Of a DNA stretch of 64,000 nucleotides, positions 14,314-23,174 are shown piece by piece. The stretch is from Flavobacterium album (GTDB lineage Bacteria > Bacteroidota > Bacteroidia > Flavobacteriales > Flavobacteriaceae), in the NCBI RefSeq assembly GCF_003096035.1, contig NZ_CP029186.1, positions 757,001 to 821,000 on the forward strand. The letters run 5' to 3'. The notes under the pieces were generated by a model. That model was not told the origin of the DNA, ran no database searches, and saw only the letters and a list, made by a program, of their open reading frames with translations. Every line of letters begins with the position of its first letter. Positions within the stretch are counted from its first letter, which is position 1. A program made the position numbers and the translations under genes.

Positions 14314-16779
14314 TCACTCCTTCTTCCCGCCCAGCTTTACTTTTACTTTGCCGTCTTCATCGTCTACTGCCTTCAGATGGAGGACAATACCACGGTTCCG
14401 GCGTTTGGCAAGCTCTTCCTTATCGGTGATATCTTTGTCTTTTTTAGGATTGCGTAGCGGTACATCCACATAGATCTCGGTGCCTTTGCCAAAAGAATAA
14501 ACCCCTTCGACATCCATGTTCAGTACGCTCGAATTTATCTTCATCGGGTGGATGGTGACCTTTTCGCCCTTTATGTCGAACTTCCCGTTCAGGTTATAAA
14601 AGTCTATGTTTTTCATATCGCGGAAGGGGAAGGCAAATTTGCCAACATTCTTTACCGGGTCAAAATCAATCAGCTTACCTTTTCTCAACCCGAAAGTCAC
14701 TGTACCATACATGGACTTCGGCACCATTGCACCGGCATCGGTAATACTTCCGGTAACGCTGGCTTTTGAACTGACCAGGCCTTTGAGGTGCTCTGCCTTC
14801 AGGGTTTCCATCCCAAAATTATTAAAGGCATAAAAGAATTTATTGATGTCAACATCGCTGATCACGGCATCCAGGCTGTACTTGTTGACTTTTCCCTGCT
14901 GCAGCATCATACCGTTGATCATAAGGCTTCCGCCTGCGTGCTTCAGCCCGGCATTTTTTACTACTACACCATTATCGGTAAGCAGTATGTCGGCTTTGGC
15001 ATCGGTTGCAAAAAAGCGGTTGTAGTACAATTTATCTACCCGCAGCTTCATATCGACGTTGCTCTTTTCAAACAGCAGGTTCAGGTCTTCGGTCATGTTG
15101 CCTTTGCGGGCCTTTTTTACCGGCACGGCTTTCCGTTGCCTGCTGCCTAAAAAACCCATGAATTCCCCAAGATGCAGCTGCGGGCTGTGGATGTTCCATG
15201 TCAGGACGATTTTTGCAGGGTCGCTATAATACAGGTTCAGGAAATTCTTTATGCTACCGTCCATGTTTACCGTGCTTTTGCCACTTTTGAGGATGATTTT
15301 ACTGATAAAAAGGTCGTCTTTCGTGAAATTAAGCGCTACCGAGATATCCTTAAAGTCCAGTTTTCGGGGCACATAGCCTACATCGGCATCCTTTATAGCA
15401 ACAACGCCATTGACCAATGGCTTCGACAACCTGAAATCCACAATATCGGCACTGAAATCCAGCTTAACATCGGCAGTTCCTTTTGAGAATTTTAGCAGGT
15501 CGGTATCGATGATACTGCCGAGTTTTTCCATTTTAAAAGTTGAAGCAAAATCGCCTACTGCAACCGGTTTTTCGAGGTTGAGTATATACACTTTTTTCAT
15601 TGCAATGGGAATACCTGAATAATCACCTTTAAAGCCAAAAAGCTTTATGGCAGAGTTGGCATCGTTAAAGCCATTATCCTTTACATGATTATTGGTGAAT
15701 ATCCCGAAAAAACTACAATTATCTACTGCGCCGCCGGGGGTATCGAGGATATTATCACTGACATCAGCGTTCACACGGATAAGCGGGTCGCCTTTTTCGT
15801 TAAAGTCGCCAATGAGGTCGCATTTCACAGCAATAGGCTTTTTGATATCGAACATCAGCAACTTACCGGTAATATTCGGCGAAAGCAGGTTGGCCGCATT
15901 ACGCCAAAGAATGCTTTTGTTTTCTATGTTGATGGCAAATTTTGCCTGCGGGCTACCGGTCTTAAAACGCCCCCCTACTGAAAAATCCTCCCCGCCGATT
16001 TCAAGCGGGTTCTTTTTGATAACAATAAGGCTGTCTGTATCTTTATAGCTAATATCAAACTTTCCTGCTACCCTTTGATCCTTTATAAAGCTGCCCTTGC
16101 GGGTATTGAAAGCCATACTGTGCACCAGGGTATTTAGTTTTATATCCGCATCCCATCCATCAGAAGTATAGTCGATGCTTCCTTTAAGCCCGTCAATAGC
16201 AAAATTGTACAGCTTGCCCGATTTTTGATTATCAATAACAAAAGTTACGTTTTCCAGGTCCAGCTTCCGCAGTTCCGGGAAGCTGCCCCCGCCACCCCCT
16301 TTTGACTTCTTCCCTTTTTTAAAGACCGATGCATTGCTATACCCTAAAGAATCAGTATACATTGTTATGGCTGCATCTGCAATAGCTATTTTTTTGATCT
16401 CAATAGTGCCGCGCATCAGCGCCATTGCATTCACCGCGATATCGAGGCTTTCGGCTTTGAGCAATATTTTGCCGTGGTTAGCATAAAGGCTGTCCTTCAC
16501 TACCACCTTTTCGAGCCGTAACGACACGCGCGGAAAACCGGTAAGAAAGGTCGGGTTCATATCCCCTATCTCGATAGTGCCGGTTATGCCTTCATTCAAT
16601 TCTGAAGTAACCGATACGAGCACTTCTTCCTTGTGAGTGTTGATGTACCAGGCCAGCGAAACATAGGCCACAATCATAAATAAAAAAACTACCAATACAC
16701 CGCGAAAGACCCATCGGGCCCATCGCGGCATGGCTATCGCTTTTATAAATTCTTTAAACCGGTCGTATTTTTCTTTCAT
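14314..16779 (-). CDS. AsmA-like envelope protein
   Basis: The 821-residue protein has a single N-terminal membrane segment (residues about 25-45, WVFRGVLVVFLFMIVAYVSL) followed by a long periplasmic part rich in beta strands. The AsmA N-terminal pattern is clear: SELNEG.TGTIEIGDM ... FPRVSLRLEKVVVKDS. The C-terminal half has DAVISDVDINKFF and GTVTFGLRKGKLIDFDPVKNVGKF, as in AsmA-like C-terminal regions. Relatives (AsmA, TamB, YhdP) form hydrophobic grooves thought to carry phospholipid between membranes; that role is by analogy. A TTG ten codons upstream could extend the frame, but the ATG at 16779 fits better. The C-terminus ends in a basic Lys-rich tail. Confidence 0.85.
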   Translation of the reverse strand: MKEKYDRFKEFIKAIAMPRWARWVFRGVLVVFLFMIVAYVSLAWYINTHKEEVLVSVTSELNEGITGTIEIGDMNPTFLTGFPRVSLRLEKVVVKDSLYANHGKILLKAESLDIAVNAMALMRGTIEIKKIAIADAAITMYTDSLGYSNASVFKKGKKSKGGGGGSFPELRKLDLENVTFVIDNQKSGKLYNFAIDGLKGSIDYTSDGWDADIKLNTLVHSMAFNTRKGSFIKDQRVAGKFDISYKDTDSLIVIKKNPLEIGGEDFSVGGRFKTGSPQAKFAINIENKSILWRNAANLLSPNITGKLLMFDIKKPIAVKCDLIGDFNEKGDPLIRVNADVSDNILDTPGGAVDNCSFFGIFTNNHVKDNGFNDANSAIKLFGFKGDYSGIPIAMKKVYILNLEKPVAVGDFASTFKMEKLGSIIDTDLLKFSKGTADVKLDFSADIVDFRLSKPLVNGVVAIKDADVGYVPRKLDFKDISVALNFTKDDLFISKIILKSGKSTVNMDGSIKNFLNLYYSDPAKIVLTWNIHSPQLHLGEFMGFLGSRQRKAVPVKKARKGNMTEDLNLLFEKSNVDMKLRVDKLYYNRFFATDAKADILLTDNGVVVKNAGLKHAGGSLMINGMMLQQGKVNKYSLDAVISDVDINKFFYAFNNFGMETLKAEHLKGLVSSKASVTGSITDAGAMVPKSMYGTVTFGLRKGKLIDFDPVKNVGKFAFPFRDMKNIDFYNLNGKFDIKGEKVTIHPMKINSSVLNMDVEGVYSFGKGTEIYVDVPLRNPKKDKDITDKEELAKRRNRGIVLHLKAVDDEDGKVKVKLGGKKE

Positions 16780-16991
16780 GCTTTGGGAGGCTCTTATTGA
16801 GATAAGCAATTAAAATTACGCATCTGCGGGTGCAAAAGACCCTAACTTTTGTTAAAATTAGCATTGCAGCCCGAATGGAAAACAGACTGACTTACAGCAT
16901 ACAACATCCCCTAAAATATAGATAAAGTATAGACAACCGCTTTTTCAGAACTTATTTCAGGTTACTTCTTTTAAATTCGCAATGCAACAAA

Positions 16992-17372
16992 ATGCGGCTC
17001 CCAAACGCATCATCCACTAAAATACACCTTACAAAAATGACCGCTTTACTAAACGGGTTGTCCCGACGCGTGCAAATTATAAAGCGCGCATTTGAAATAC
17101 TGCCCAAAAAGAAGAAGAAGATAAAACTCCTGTACTTTAACCATGTGCCTGATGCTGACAGCAACGACACGATTATCATCAGGTACAGGTTTACCAATGC
17201 CATATATTATACCCTCGACGGCAAAGATACCTTTGAAACGCGCCACGTAATTATGCGCCCCGATTCTGAAAGAAAGCTGCTGCTGACCGTACACGGCTTT
17301 ATGAGAAAAAGCAAGTATGCAATAACGGCTATGCCTAATGATGTTTATATCACGAAGCTTATAGGCGATTAA
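16992..17372 (+). CDS. hypothetical small protein
   Basis: The open frame of 126 codons has no family I recognise. A second in-frame ATG at 17037 may be the true start. The first third is basic, with a run of five Lys around residues 39-43. The rest looks like a compact beta-rich domain (KLLYFNHVPDADSNDTIIIRYRF...). There is no signal peptide. It is flanked by the divergent AsmA-like gene and a hairpin at 17379-17401. Coding is supported by natural amino-acid composition and the lack of a competing frame. Confidence 0.6.
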   Translation: MRLPNASSTKIHLTKMTALLNGLSRRVQIIKRAFEILPKKKKKIKLLYFNHVPDADSNDTIIIRYRFTNAIYYTLDGKDTFETRHVIMRPDSERKLLLTVHGFMRKSKYAITAMPNDVYITKLIGD

Positions 17373-17378
17373 ATGAAA

Positions 17379-17401
17379 ATGCAGGCGCCGGGCACCTGCA
17401 T
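17379..17401 (+). terminator. hairpin after the small hypothetical gene
   Basis: ATGCAGG (17379-17385) pairs with CCTGCAT (17395-17401), partly GC-rich. Only a poor T-tract follows, so termination is uncertain. Confidence 0.4.
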
Positions 17402-17463
17402 CTTGCTGATAAAAAAATAAACCTAAACCTATATTTATAATAACCGTGCGTTGATATAAGAAC

Positions 17464-17505
17464 GAAAAATGCCGCATTTCGACTGCGCTCAATATGGCAT
17501 TTTCA
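17464..17505. repeat. dispersed repeat with TCGACTGCGCTC core
   Basis: The core TTCGACTGCGCTCAAT is flanked by inverted AAAATGCC / GGCATTTT arms. Related elements lie at 42143-42210 and 51692-51790. Confidence 0.6.
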
Positions 17506-17570
17506 TTCTCCTTTAGAATATTTCCGGCTGTTAAACGAAATAAATGTTTACATCAAGGCCACTTTAATTC

Positions 17571-18545
17571 CTATTTCTTTTCGTACCGCACCACATTATT
17601 TTTGATTGGCTTCAATGACTTCAGGTAAGCATAAATGGCCTTAAGGTCGGATTCCTTCATACCTGAATACATGTTCCATGGCATCGGCGTATTGAGGTCA
17701 CTCTTTTTCATTTGTGCCGGCTTATAATCTGCATGCGTGTACATTTTGAAACGTGCGGTAAACGCTTCTTCACTCCAGCTGCCTATCCCTGTCGCATCGT
17801 CAAATGTAATGTTTGGTGAGCGTATGATGCCGCCCGGCTGCAGGAATTCCATCCCTCCGCCAAATTCGGTTCCGGGAACAATAGCGCCCTTATCCATCTT
17901 GCTGTGGCAGTCTACACAACCTGTAGCATTTACCATATAAGCACCATACTTCACGATATCCGTTTCGGCAGGCCGCTTTTGGAAGTCGGCCTTTGCAGGC
18001 ATGGTGTTGATGAGTATATTCACCGGAAAATCAGGCACTGACTCCGGTATATTTTTTTCTACCGATGGCAATGTACGGATGTAAGCGATCATGCTGTACA
18101 CATCTTCCTTATCCATCTTCCCGAAGCGGTGGTAGCCCATAACCGGAAACAGCGCCTTGCGGTCTTTATCCACACCCGTAGTAATTGCCCTGAGCAGTTC
18201 GCCATCGGTCCAGTCCTTTAAAGCATAAGGCGTAATGTTCGGAGCGTAAAACACACCCGGGAAACCCATCTGCTGGTTGAATACCTCACCGCCTGCTCCA
18301 ACGCCTTTCGGATCCATCGGCCCGGCGTACAGATTCCAGTTGCGGGTACTGTGGCAATCCATGCACACCGCCACGTTGTTCGCGAGGTATTTCCCCCGTT
18401 CAATACGTTCCGGCGTCCTTTCTATCGTTACATATTCCGCTTCACCAGTATTAGGCAGCGCTATCTTAATATAGGCTATCGCGCTAACAAGCAGCACTAT
18501 AATTGCCAACAGGATATAACCTGCGATCTTTAAAAACTTTTTCAT
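17571..18545 (-). CDS. membrane-anchored dihaem c-type cytochrome
   Basis: The 324-residue protein has an uncleaved N-terminal membrane anchor (residues 8-30) and two haem c attachment sites, C61MDCH and C210VDCH. These give two cytochrome c domains in the periplasm. Met residues that could be distal ligands follow each site: GYHRFGKMDKEDV near 137-150 and PMPWNMYSGMKESDL near 290-305. Its layout resembles the cytochrome subunits that pass electrons from periplasmic dehydrogenases to the respiratory chain, but no dehydrogenase gene is adjacent. It follows the AraC-family gene on the same strand with a 69-bp gap, so regulation by or co-transcription with it is possible. Confidence 0.87.
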   Translation of the reverse strand: MKKFLKIAGYILLAIIVLLVSAIAYIKIALPNTGEAEYVTIERTPERIERGKYLANNVAVCMDCHSTRNWNLYAGPMDPKGVGAGGEVFNQQMGFPGVFYAPNITPYALKDWTDGELLRAITTGVDKDRKALFPVMGYHRFGKMDKEDVYSMIAYIRTLPSVEKNIPESVPDFPVNILINTMPAKADFQKRPAETDIVKYGAYMVNATGCVDCHSKMDKGAIVPGTEFGGGMEFLQPGGIIRSPNITFDDATGIGSWSEEAFTARFKMYTHADYKPAQMKKSDLNTPMPWNMYSGMKESDLKAIYAYLKSLKPIKNNVVRYEKK

Positions 18546-18614
18546 CTTTGTTTGTATTATTGTGATGCAAAGATGCTGTATCGAATTTTCCCTCCATTGA
18601 AGAAAAGCGACATC

Positions 18615-19451
18615 TTACAAAAAAATGCTGTCGGTAAAAGCAACCGGCCTTTTCAGGAAGTGCTCCGCATTCCGCACTACACTCTTAGGTGCGTCGCCGG
18701 CAAACTCCCTGAACTCCCGTATGAAGTGTGCCTGGTCTGCATACCCAAGGTCATAGGCAATGTCGGCCCATTCATGCTCGCTTTGCAATGCTGAGAATGC
18801 GTTGCGGAAACGGATGATGCGCAGGTAGCCTTTGGGGGTGGTGCCAAGGTTTTCCTTGAAGCTTCGCTGCAACTGCCGCATACTCACAGATATCGAATTG
18901 CTTACTTCTTCAATAGAGATGTTACCTTTTGTATTGCGGATAATGTCGGCAGCTGCGGTAAAATAATTATACTGCAATTCGGGATCAGACAAGCGTTTGG
19001 AAAGGAAGCTATCGCAATGGGCAACCATAGATGCGGAATCTTTAGCACCATACAGGGGCCGGTGCAGCCCGATGACCTCTTTCCCTAAAAATTGCTCGAG
19101 GCACACGAATCTTGAATACAGCGACGCGGCGGGCACATTGAACAGTAAAGAAAATGTCTCCGGCCTGAAACGGATGCCAAAAAGGCGGGCATTACTTTTT
19201 ATTTTCCAATAAACGGGGTTGTTGTATATGCCATGAAAGAAAGCGCGGGGCAGCTGCCCGGCCTGTCCGTTTTCAAGGATATCTGCAATGTTTTCATCAA
19301 CATGGATGATCACTTCCAGCATGCCCAGCGGCAGGCATCGCTGTACCGGCGAGACCTCTCCCGGTGCCCCACTGAATGACTGCACCCAATAACACTCTAC
19401 ATAAGGCGCGAGTCCGGCAGTGGGCTTAAATTCTTCGTACGTAATTGTCAT
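18615..19451 (-). CDS. AraC-family transcriptional regulator
   Basis: This 278-residue protein has a C-terminal AraC-type DNA-binding domain of two helix-turn-helix units (residues about 170-265, with ISVSMRQLQRSFKENLGTTPKGYLR and WADIAYDLGYADQAHFIREF). The N-terminal part (ITYEEFKPTAGLAPYVECYW) is the DUF6597-type domain common in Bacteroidota AraC proteins. The open frame runs 82 codons further upstream, but the family N-terminus begins at ATG 19451, so I chose that start. The ligand is unknown. The cytochrome c gene lies immediately downstream and is the natural candidate target. Confidence 0.88.
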   Translation of the reverse strand: MTITYEEFKPTAGLAPYVECYWVQSFSGAPGEVSPVQRCLPLGMLEVIIHVDENIADILENGQAGQLPRAFFHGIYNNPVYWKIKSNARLFGIRFRPETFSLLFNVPAASLYSRFVCLEQFLGKEVIGLHRPLYGAKDSASMVAHCDSFLSKRLSDPELQYNYFTAAADIIRNTKGNISIEEVSNSISVSMRQLQRSFKENLGTTPKGYLRIIRFRNAFSALQSEHEWADIAYDLGYADQAHFIREFREFAGDAPKSVVRNAEHFLKRPVAFTDSIFL

Positions 19452-19612
19452 CAGATAAAATTCTATATAACAAGCAGGATTATTTTTTATCACTACTTTT
19501 CTTGTAGACGCAAAAAATTTAAAAAAGTGACAGGCAAAATGTGGTTTTTTTTCGAAAAATTTCACTTTTACGTAACTAAAACGTTTGAAGCCTGTTGAAA
19601 GAAATAAAAAAC

Positions 19613-19620
19613 TATATTTG
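19613..19620 (+). promoter_or_regulatory. -7 box abutting the 2H phosphoesterase start codon
   Basis: TATATTTG ends three bases before ATG 19624. With the usual distance from -7 box to transcription start, the mRNA would begin at or within the start codon, so it would be leaderless. Confidence 0.5.
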
Positions 19621-19623
19621 TAT

Positions 19624-20181
19624 ATGTCACGCGAAAATCTATACTTCATAGCCCTCATTCCCCATGATACCGTTTCAGACGAGGTGACCGCTTTCAAGAA
19701 TGATTTTGCACAAAATTACAGTAGCAGCCGTGCGCTTAAAAGCATGCCGCACATTACCCTTAAAGCGCCTTTTAAACTGGAAGCCCGAGAACACGACAGC
19801 CTTTTGGAATGGTTCGAAAACCTTCGCCCTGAGAAGGAGCCTTTTACTGTAGAGCTGGAAGATTTCGGCAGCTTTGACAATAAGAACAACCCTGTGATCT
19901 ATGTAAAGCCCGTTATGACCCCTAAGTTGGAAGGCCTGCAAAAAGCAATCCTGAAGGGATTTGAGTTTGCGTATCCGCATATTTCGATCCCTTATACCGA
20001 AAGAAACTTTCACCCGCACATGACGATAGCCTACCGCGACCTTACGCCGGAACAACACGCCCGGGCCATGGATATTTACCAGCATAAAAAATACAGCGCT
20101 TCCTTCAGCGCCGACCGTTTTTACCTGCTACAGCACAACGGGCAAAAATGGAACGTGGTGGCCGAGCATCTTTTGGGTTGA
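19624..20181 (+). CDS. 2'-5' RNA ligase family (2H phosphoesterase) protein, copy 1
   Basis: The 185-residue protein has the two catalytic H-x-T motifs of the 2H superfamily: PHITLKAPF (residues about 41-49) and PHMTIAYRD (about 127-135). Family members hydrolyse or form 2',5' or 2',3'-cyclic phosphodiester bonds in RNA, or act on small nucleotides; the actual substrate is unknown. The start is set at ATG 19624 (MSRENLYFIALIP), which matches the family N-terminus; 13 more upstream codons are open. A second, diverged 2H protein gene follows at 20370. Confidence 0.88.
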   Translation: MSRENLYFIALIPHDTVSDEVTAFKNDFAQNYSSSRALKSMPHITLKAPFKLEAREHDSLLEWFENLRPEKEPFTVELEDFGSFDNKNNPVIYVKPVMTPKLEGLQKAILKGFEFAYPHISIPYTERNFHPHMTIAYRDLTPEQHARAMDIYQHKKYSASFSADRFYLLQHNGQKWNVVAEHLLG

Positions 20182-20228
20182 TGGGTTTCGGGTTTGGAGT
20201 TTCGGGTTGCTTACTCTTGCCTGATAGG

Positions 20229-20265
20229 TCCTCTCCCCCGGCCCCTCTACCAAGGAGAGGGGAGC
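20229..20265. repeat. CCCCTCTCC-type palindromic dispersed repeat
   Basis: CTCTCCCCC...CCCCTCTACCAAGGAGAGGGG contains inverted CCCCTCT / GGAGAGGGG arms. A related element lies at 62421-62460. It sits between the two 2H phosphoesterase genes. Confidence 0.55.
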
Positions 20266-20344
20266 GAAACGTGCTCACTCTTATGTGTCGTTTATTCTGA
20301 ACAACCATATCAATATAAAGAAATAAACTTCTCGCGAAAAACGT

Positions 20345-20352
20345 TATTTTTG
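20345..20352 (+). promoter_or_regulatory. -7 box of the second 2H phosphoesterase
   Basis: TATTTTTG, 17 nt before ATG 20370. This shows that copy 2 has its own promoter despite being next to copy 1. Confidence 0.5.
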
Positions 20353-20369
20353 CACCACAAAACCCCAAA

Positions 20370-20981
20370 ATGGCCAGGAAGAATACCGGACAATTAAGCT
20401 TTTTCGAAGAGACTGTTTATGAGTACCTCATACTGCTCTCGCCGTCCGATGCCATAAAGGAGGAAGTAGACCGCATGAAGGAACTGCTTCACGGGATGAT
20501 AGGGCTGGAAGCCTACAACCGCAATTCGGTAGCACATGTGTCGCTTTTTAAAAAGGAAGCTGCCGACAACGCTCCTATAATAAAACTGGTAAAGAAAGCT
20601 GTTGCAGGTATGGAGCCGTTTACCATCACGCTTGCCGGGCATGAGGTGCTGAAGCATGGCAGCGTTTCGCGCACATTGTGCCTGAAAATAGAAAACCCTG
20701 AGCCGGTAACTGCCCTGGCAGCACAGCTTAACCCTGTTCCCGAGCCCAAGCGCAGCTACCTGCAAACGACTATTCTGGACAAGCCCAAACGCCCTAAAAA
20801 ACCTGTTTATCCCCACGTTACCATTGCACGCAACATTCCGGTGGCCGACTTTAGCCGTATAGAAGACCTCACTGCTTTTGATTATACTGCCGAATGGCTG
20901 TGCGACCGCATTACAATTTTACGCCGCGTAGCAGGAAGCACAGGGCATTTCTCGCCGGTGAGCGAGGTAAAGCTGGGATAA
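20370..20981 (+). CDS. 2'-5' RNA ligase family (2H phosphoesterase) protein, copy 2
   Basis: The 203-residue protein has AHVSLFKK (H-x-S, near residue 55) and PHVTIARN (H-x-T, near residue 152), the two motif halves of a 2H phosphoesterase active site. It is clearly diverged from copy 1, with which it shares only the fold signature and the N-terminal YLILLSPSDAIKEEV-type strand. The first motif has Ser in place of Thr, which is seen in active family members. The substrate is unknown. The start at 20370 is preceded by its own promoter. Confidence 0.82.
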   Translation: MARKNTGQLSFFEETVYEYLILLSPSDAIKEEVDRMKELLHGMIGLEAYNRNSVAHVSLFKKEAADNAPIIKLVKKAVAGMEPFTITLAGHEVLKHGSVSRTLCLKIENPEPVTALAAQLNPVPEPKRSYLQTTILDKPKRPKKPVYPHVTIARNIPVADFSRIEDLTAFDYTAEWLCDRITILRRVAGSTGHFSPVSEVKLG

Positions 20982-21058
20982 AGAATGTATACCAAAAGAT
21001 CACAGGTGCGAAAAGAAAATTTGTATTTTTATCCCCCTGCCACATAAAACCAAATACA

Positions 21059-21643
21059 ATGAAACTAAACCTAAAAGCCATTATCTTACTCTTGCTTATC
21101 AGCACTGCTGCATCCGCGCAAACTATTTTCGTAAACCATGCTGACCCTGCTACCGGAAGCCGCGTAGTGCAAACCAATAACCAGATAGGCCCTCAGCTTG
21201 ATATGGATGACAGCATCAGCAAGCACGGTGCGCTGTTCTTTGCGGCAGGCTACCAGTCGGCCACTACTGCCGGAAAACTTGTGGCAACTTATTATATCGA
21301 CCTTAACATCATTCATAACGACAACAGGCTGGGGTGCCTGAGGCAATTGGAAAGCCGCATCATCCTGACGCTGGAGGACGGGACAAAAATGGAATGCATC
21401 CAGATATCCGATTCCGACTGTGACAAGGCTGCCTTCCACGCAGTTTTTGCGCTTATGCCAAAAGGCGGCACTACCGAAACAATGAAGCAAAACTTTGAAA
21501 AGCTCATCAATACGGGCATTACTGAGATAAAAGTCATCACCACCGAGAAAGAGCTGGATTATAAAATTAAAAAAGATTTTGTGCCCTACCTAAAAAAACA
21601 TTTCGCGCTGATAGACAAGACAGTGAACGGCAGTGCAAAATAA
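21059..21643 (+). CDS. secreted protein of unknown function
   Basis: The 194-residue protein starts at ATG 21059 and has a clear Sec signal peptide (hydrophobic core AIILLLLIS, cleavage near ASAQ). The mature part has three Cys, in the stretches RLGCLRQ, MECIQI and DCDKA. I do not recognise a family. No C-terminal sorting domain is seen, so it is probably periplasmic. The open frame extends upstream into the previous gene, but the signal peptide fixes the start. Confidence 0.75.
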   Translation: MKLNLKAIILLLLISTAASAQTIFVNHADPATGSRVVQTNNQIGPQLDMDDSISKHGALFFAAGYQSATTAGKLVATYYIDLNIIHNDNRLGCLRQLESRIILTLEDGTKMECIQISDSDCDKAAFHAVFALMPKGGTTETMKQNFEKLINTGITEIKVITTEKELDYKIKKDFVPYLKKHFALIDKTVNGSAK

Positions 21644-21701
21644 TACCCAAAAATAATTTGGATGCAATGAAAAATAGTAGTAATATTGCAACCTCAAAAC
21701 C

Positions 21702-21775
21702 GGTCCTATAGCTCAGTTGGTTAGAGCACCTGACTCATAATCAGGTGGTCCCTGGTTCGAGCCCAGGTGGGACCA
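21702..21775 (+). tRNA. tRNA with CAT anticodon (tRNA-Met, or tRNA-Ile2)
   Basis: The 74-nt cloverleaf has acceptor arms GGTCCTA / TGGGACC, a D-loop with AGCTCAGTTGGTTAGAGC, the anticodon stem CCTGA / TCAGG around loop CTCATAA (anticodon CAT), and a T-arm CCTGGTTCGAGCCCAGG. The 3' CCA is not encoded. A CAT anticodon can be elongator Met or, after lysidine modification, Ile reading AUA. The acceptor stem does not start like an initiator tRNA. I cannot decide between Met and Ile2 by eye. Confidence 0.92.
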
Positions 21776-21785
21776 CTGGTTTTAT

Positions 21786-21819
21786 AAAAGCCTTCACAGT
21801 AATGTGAGGGCTTTTTGTT
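21786..21819. terminator. bidirectional intrinsic terminator after the tRNA
   Basis: An AAAAGCC-TCACA stem pairs with TGTGA-GGGCTTTTT, with T and A tracts on both sides. It lies between the tRNA and the converging SWIM gene. Confidence 0.75.
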
Positions 21820-21838
21820 TTAAAATCGAATATTAAAC

Positions 21839-23173
21839 CTAAGCTCTCATCATCTTCACAGCCAGGATATGCTTGCACAACCCGCGCTTGTCCTGATGGT
21901 TGGTAAACCAGTCGCAGGTACATTTTGACAGCCCGCCCTTAATGACCACCGTATGCTTTACGCCTGTCCCTTCAACCCTTGCTTCAATAGTGCCGGGTTC
22001 TTTTGTAATAAAGACAACACCATTTTCATCAATTAGCTTTTTCGCATTCTTTAACCTTGGGTTGAGCGAGAGGATACGTTCTGCCCTGAAAGGAAGGCGG
22101 CGGTAATAATGTTGGCGGCTGTGCAGGTCATAGCCCAGGAGGCCCATGGAAGACAAGGAGGCCGTCAGGGCATCCATCGTGTCAAAGGCGACATCGTGCT
22201 CAACAGACAGCATTGTTGGATCAAACTGCTCATTGGATTTCAGCAGGCTGTTCATGGCATGCACCCATGCTTCGGGCACTTCAACGGCCATGTTTTCAAG
22301 TACGTTGCCTTCCCCGGAAAAACCCCTGTAATTGTCGGGTGACAGGGCAAGGGTAAACCTCATCTTCCCCAGGTCCCCCACGATCGCAACACTTTCCCCT
22401 CCACCTGACTGGTAAATGGTCATGTTTTGAAAGTAGGTGGCAATGCCGTCCAACAGGCGCAACCGGGCAATACCTCCAAAACGCACGGCATCCTTACTTT
22501 CGACCGGCGACCACATAAACTTGCTGGCTCGCTGCGACAGATAAAATTCACCTTTTGTAGTACCCTTTGGGATGCTCTGAAACAGTTGCACGATCTGTAT
22601 CCTGTTCAGGCTGAATTTTTCTTCCATACCGGCGAGGTAGAGCTGTACGCTCGTGAGCCCCTTGATCCATCGTGCAGGGAGGGTTACCTTTTTTTCGGTC
22701 ACCGTACCTTTTTCGGTGCTTACCGACACATTTTTACTCCCCACGCCCAGTATCATTTTTTCTTCTTTTTTAACGGCATTCAACGCATTCAGCATCGGCT
22801 CATTAAAATCCACATTGGTTGTACCGCTGGCAATGAATTCGCCGTCAATGGCTTCCTCCAGCAGGTCCAACCGGGCATAAACGCCATTGCAGGACGAAAA
22901 CCCCTCAAACCGCAGCTGGCCTGTACCTGCCGAAACGATAGGGTCGAGCAGCCTCGGCGGAATTGGGGTAAATGAGGAACGAACCACTTTTGACAGCGTG
23001 AGCAAGCACCGCGCCGTTAAAAAAGGCTCTGTAATATTTCCCCAGAAAAAGCAAGGAACGTGGTTATCCTCTTCAATTTCCGACTGGTGCGACAATACCA
23101 GTTGATTGATGCCGCTTGTGTGAGTCAGCGAGGATATCCCCCGGTATTCGATGTCCAGATCAGCCAGGTCCAT
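21839..23173 (-). CDS. SWIM zinc-finger protein
   Basis: The 444-residue protein ends in a SWIM motif: KCTCDWF...GLCKHIL near residues 418-440, pattern C-x-C-x(n)-C-x-H. SWIM domains bind zinc and mediate DNA or protein contacts. The rest has no domain I recognise. Its start codon lies one base after the stop of the upstream WGR-protein gene, so the two are translated from one mRNA. SWIM and WGR/MolR-like proteins are often linked to MoxR-type AAA ATPase and VWA-domain genes; none is seen here. Confidence 0.85.
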   Translation of the reverse strand: MDLADLDIEYRGISSLTHTSGINQLVLSHQSEIEEDNHVPCFFWGNITEPFLTARCLLTLSKVVRSSFTPIPPRLLDPIVSAGTGQLRFEGFSSCNGVYARLDLLEEAIDGEFIASGTTNVDFNEPMLNALNAVKKEEKMILGVGSKNVSVSTEKGTVTEKKVTLPARWIKGLTSVQLYLAGMEEKFSLNRIQIVQLFQSIPKGTTKGEFYLSQRASKFMWSPVESKDAVRFGGIARLRLLDGIATYFQNMTIYQSGGGESVAIVGDLGKMRFTLALSPDNYRGFSGEGNVLENMAVEVPEAWVHAMNSLLKSNEQFDPTMLSVEHDVAFDTMDALTASLSSMGLLGYDLHSRQHYYRRLPFRAERILSLNPRLKNAKKLIDENGVVFITKEPGTIEARVEGTGVKHTVVIKGGLSKCTCDWFTNHQDKRGLCKHILAVKMMRA

Positions 23174-23174
23174 A

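Noticed and set aside
21702..21775. Possible attachment site or inserted element at the tRNA 3' end
   Set aside because: No direct repeat of the tRNA end and no integrase gene was seen downstream; the SWIM/WGR genes that follow have normal-looking composition.
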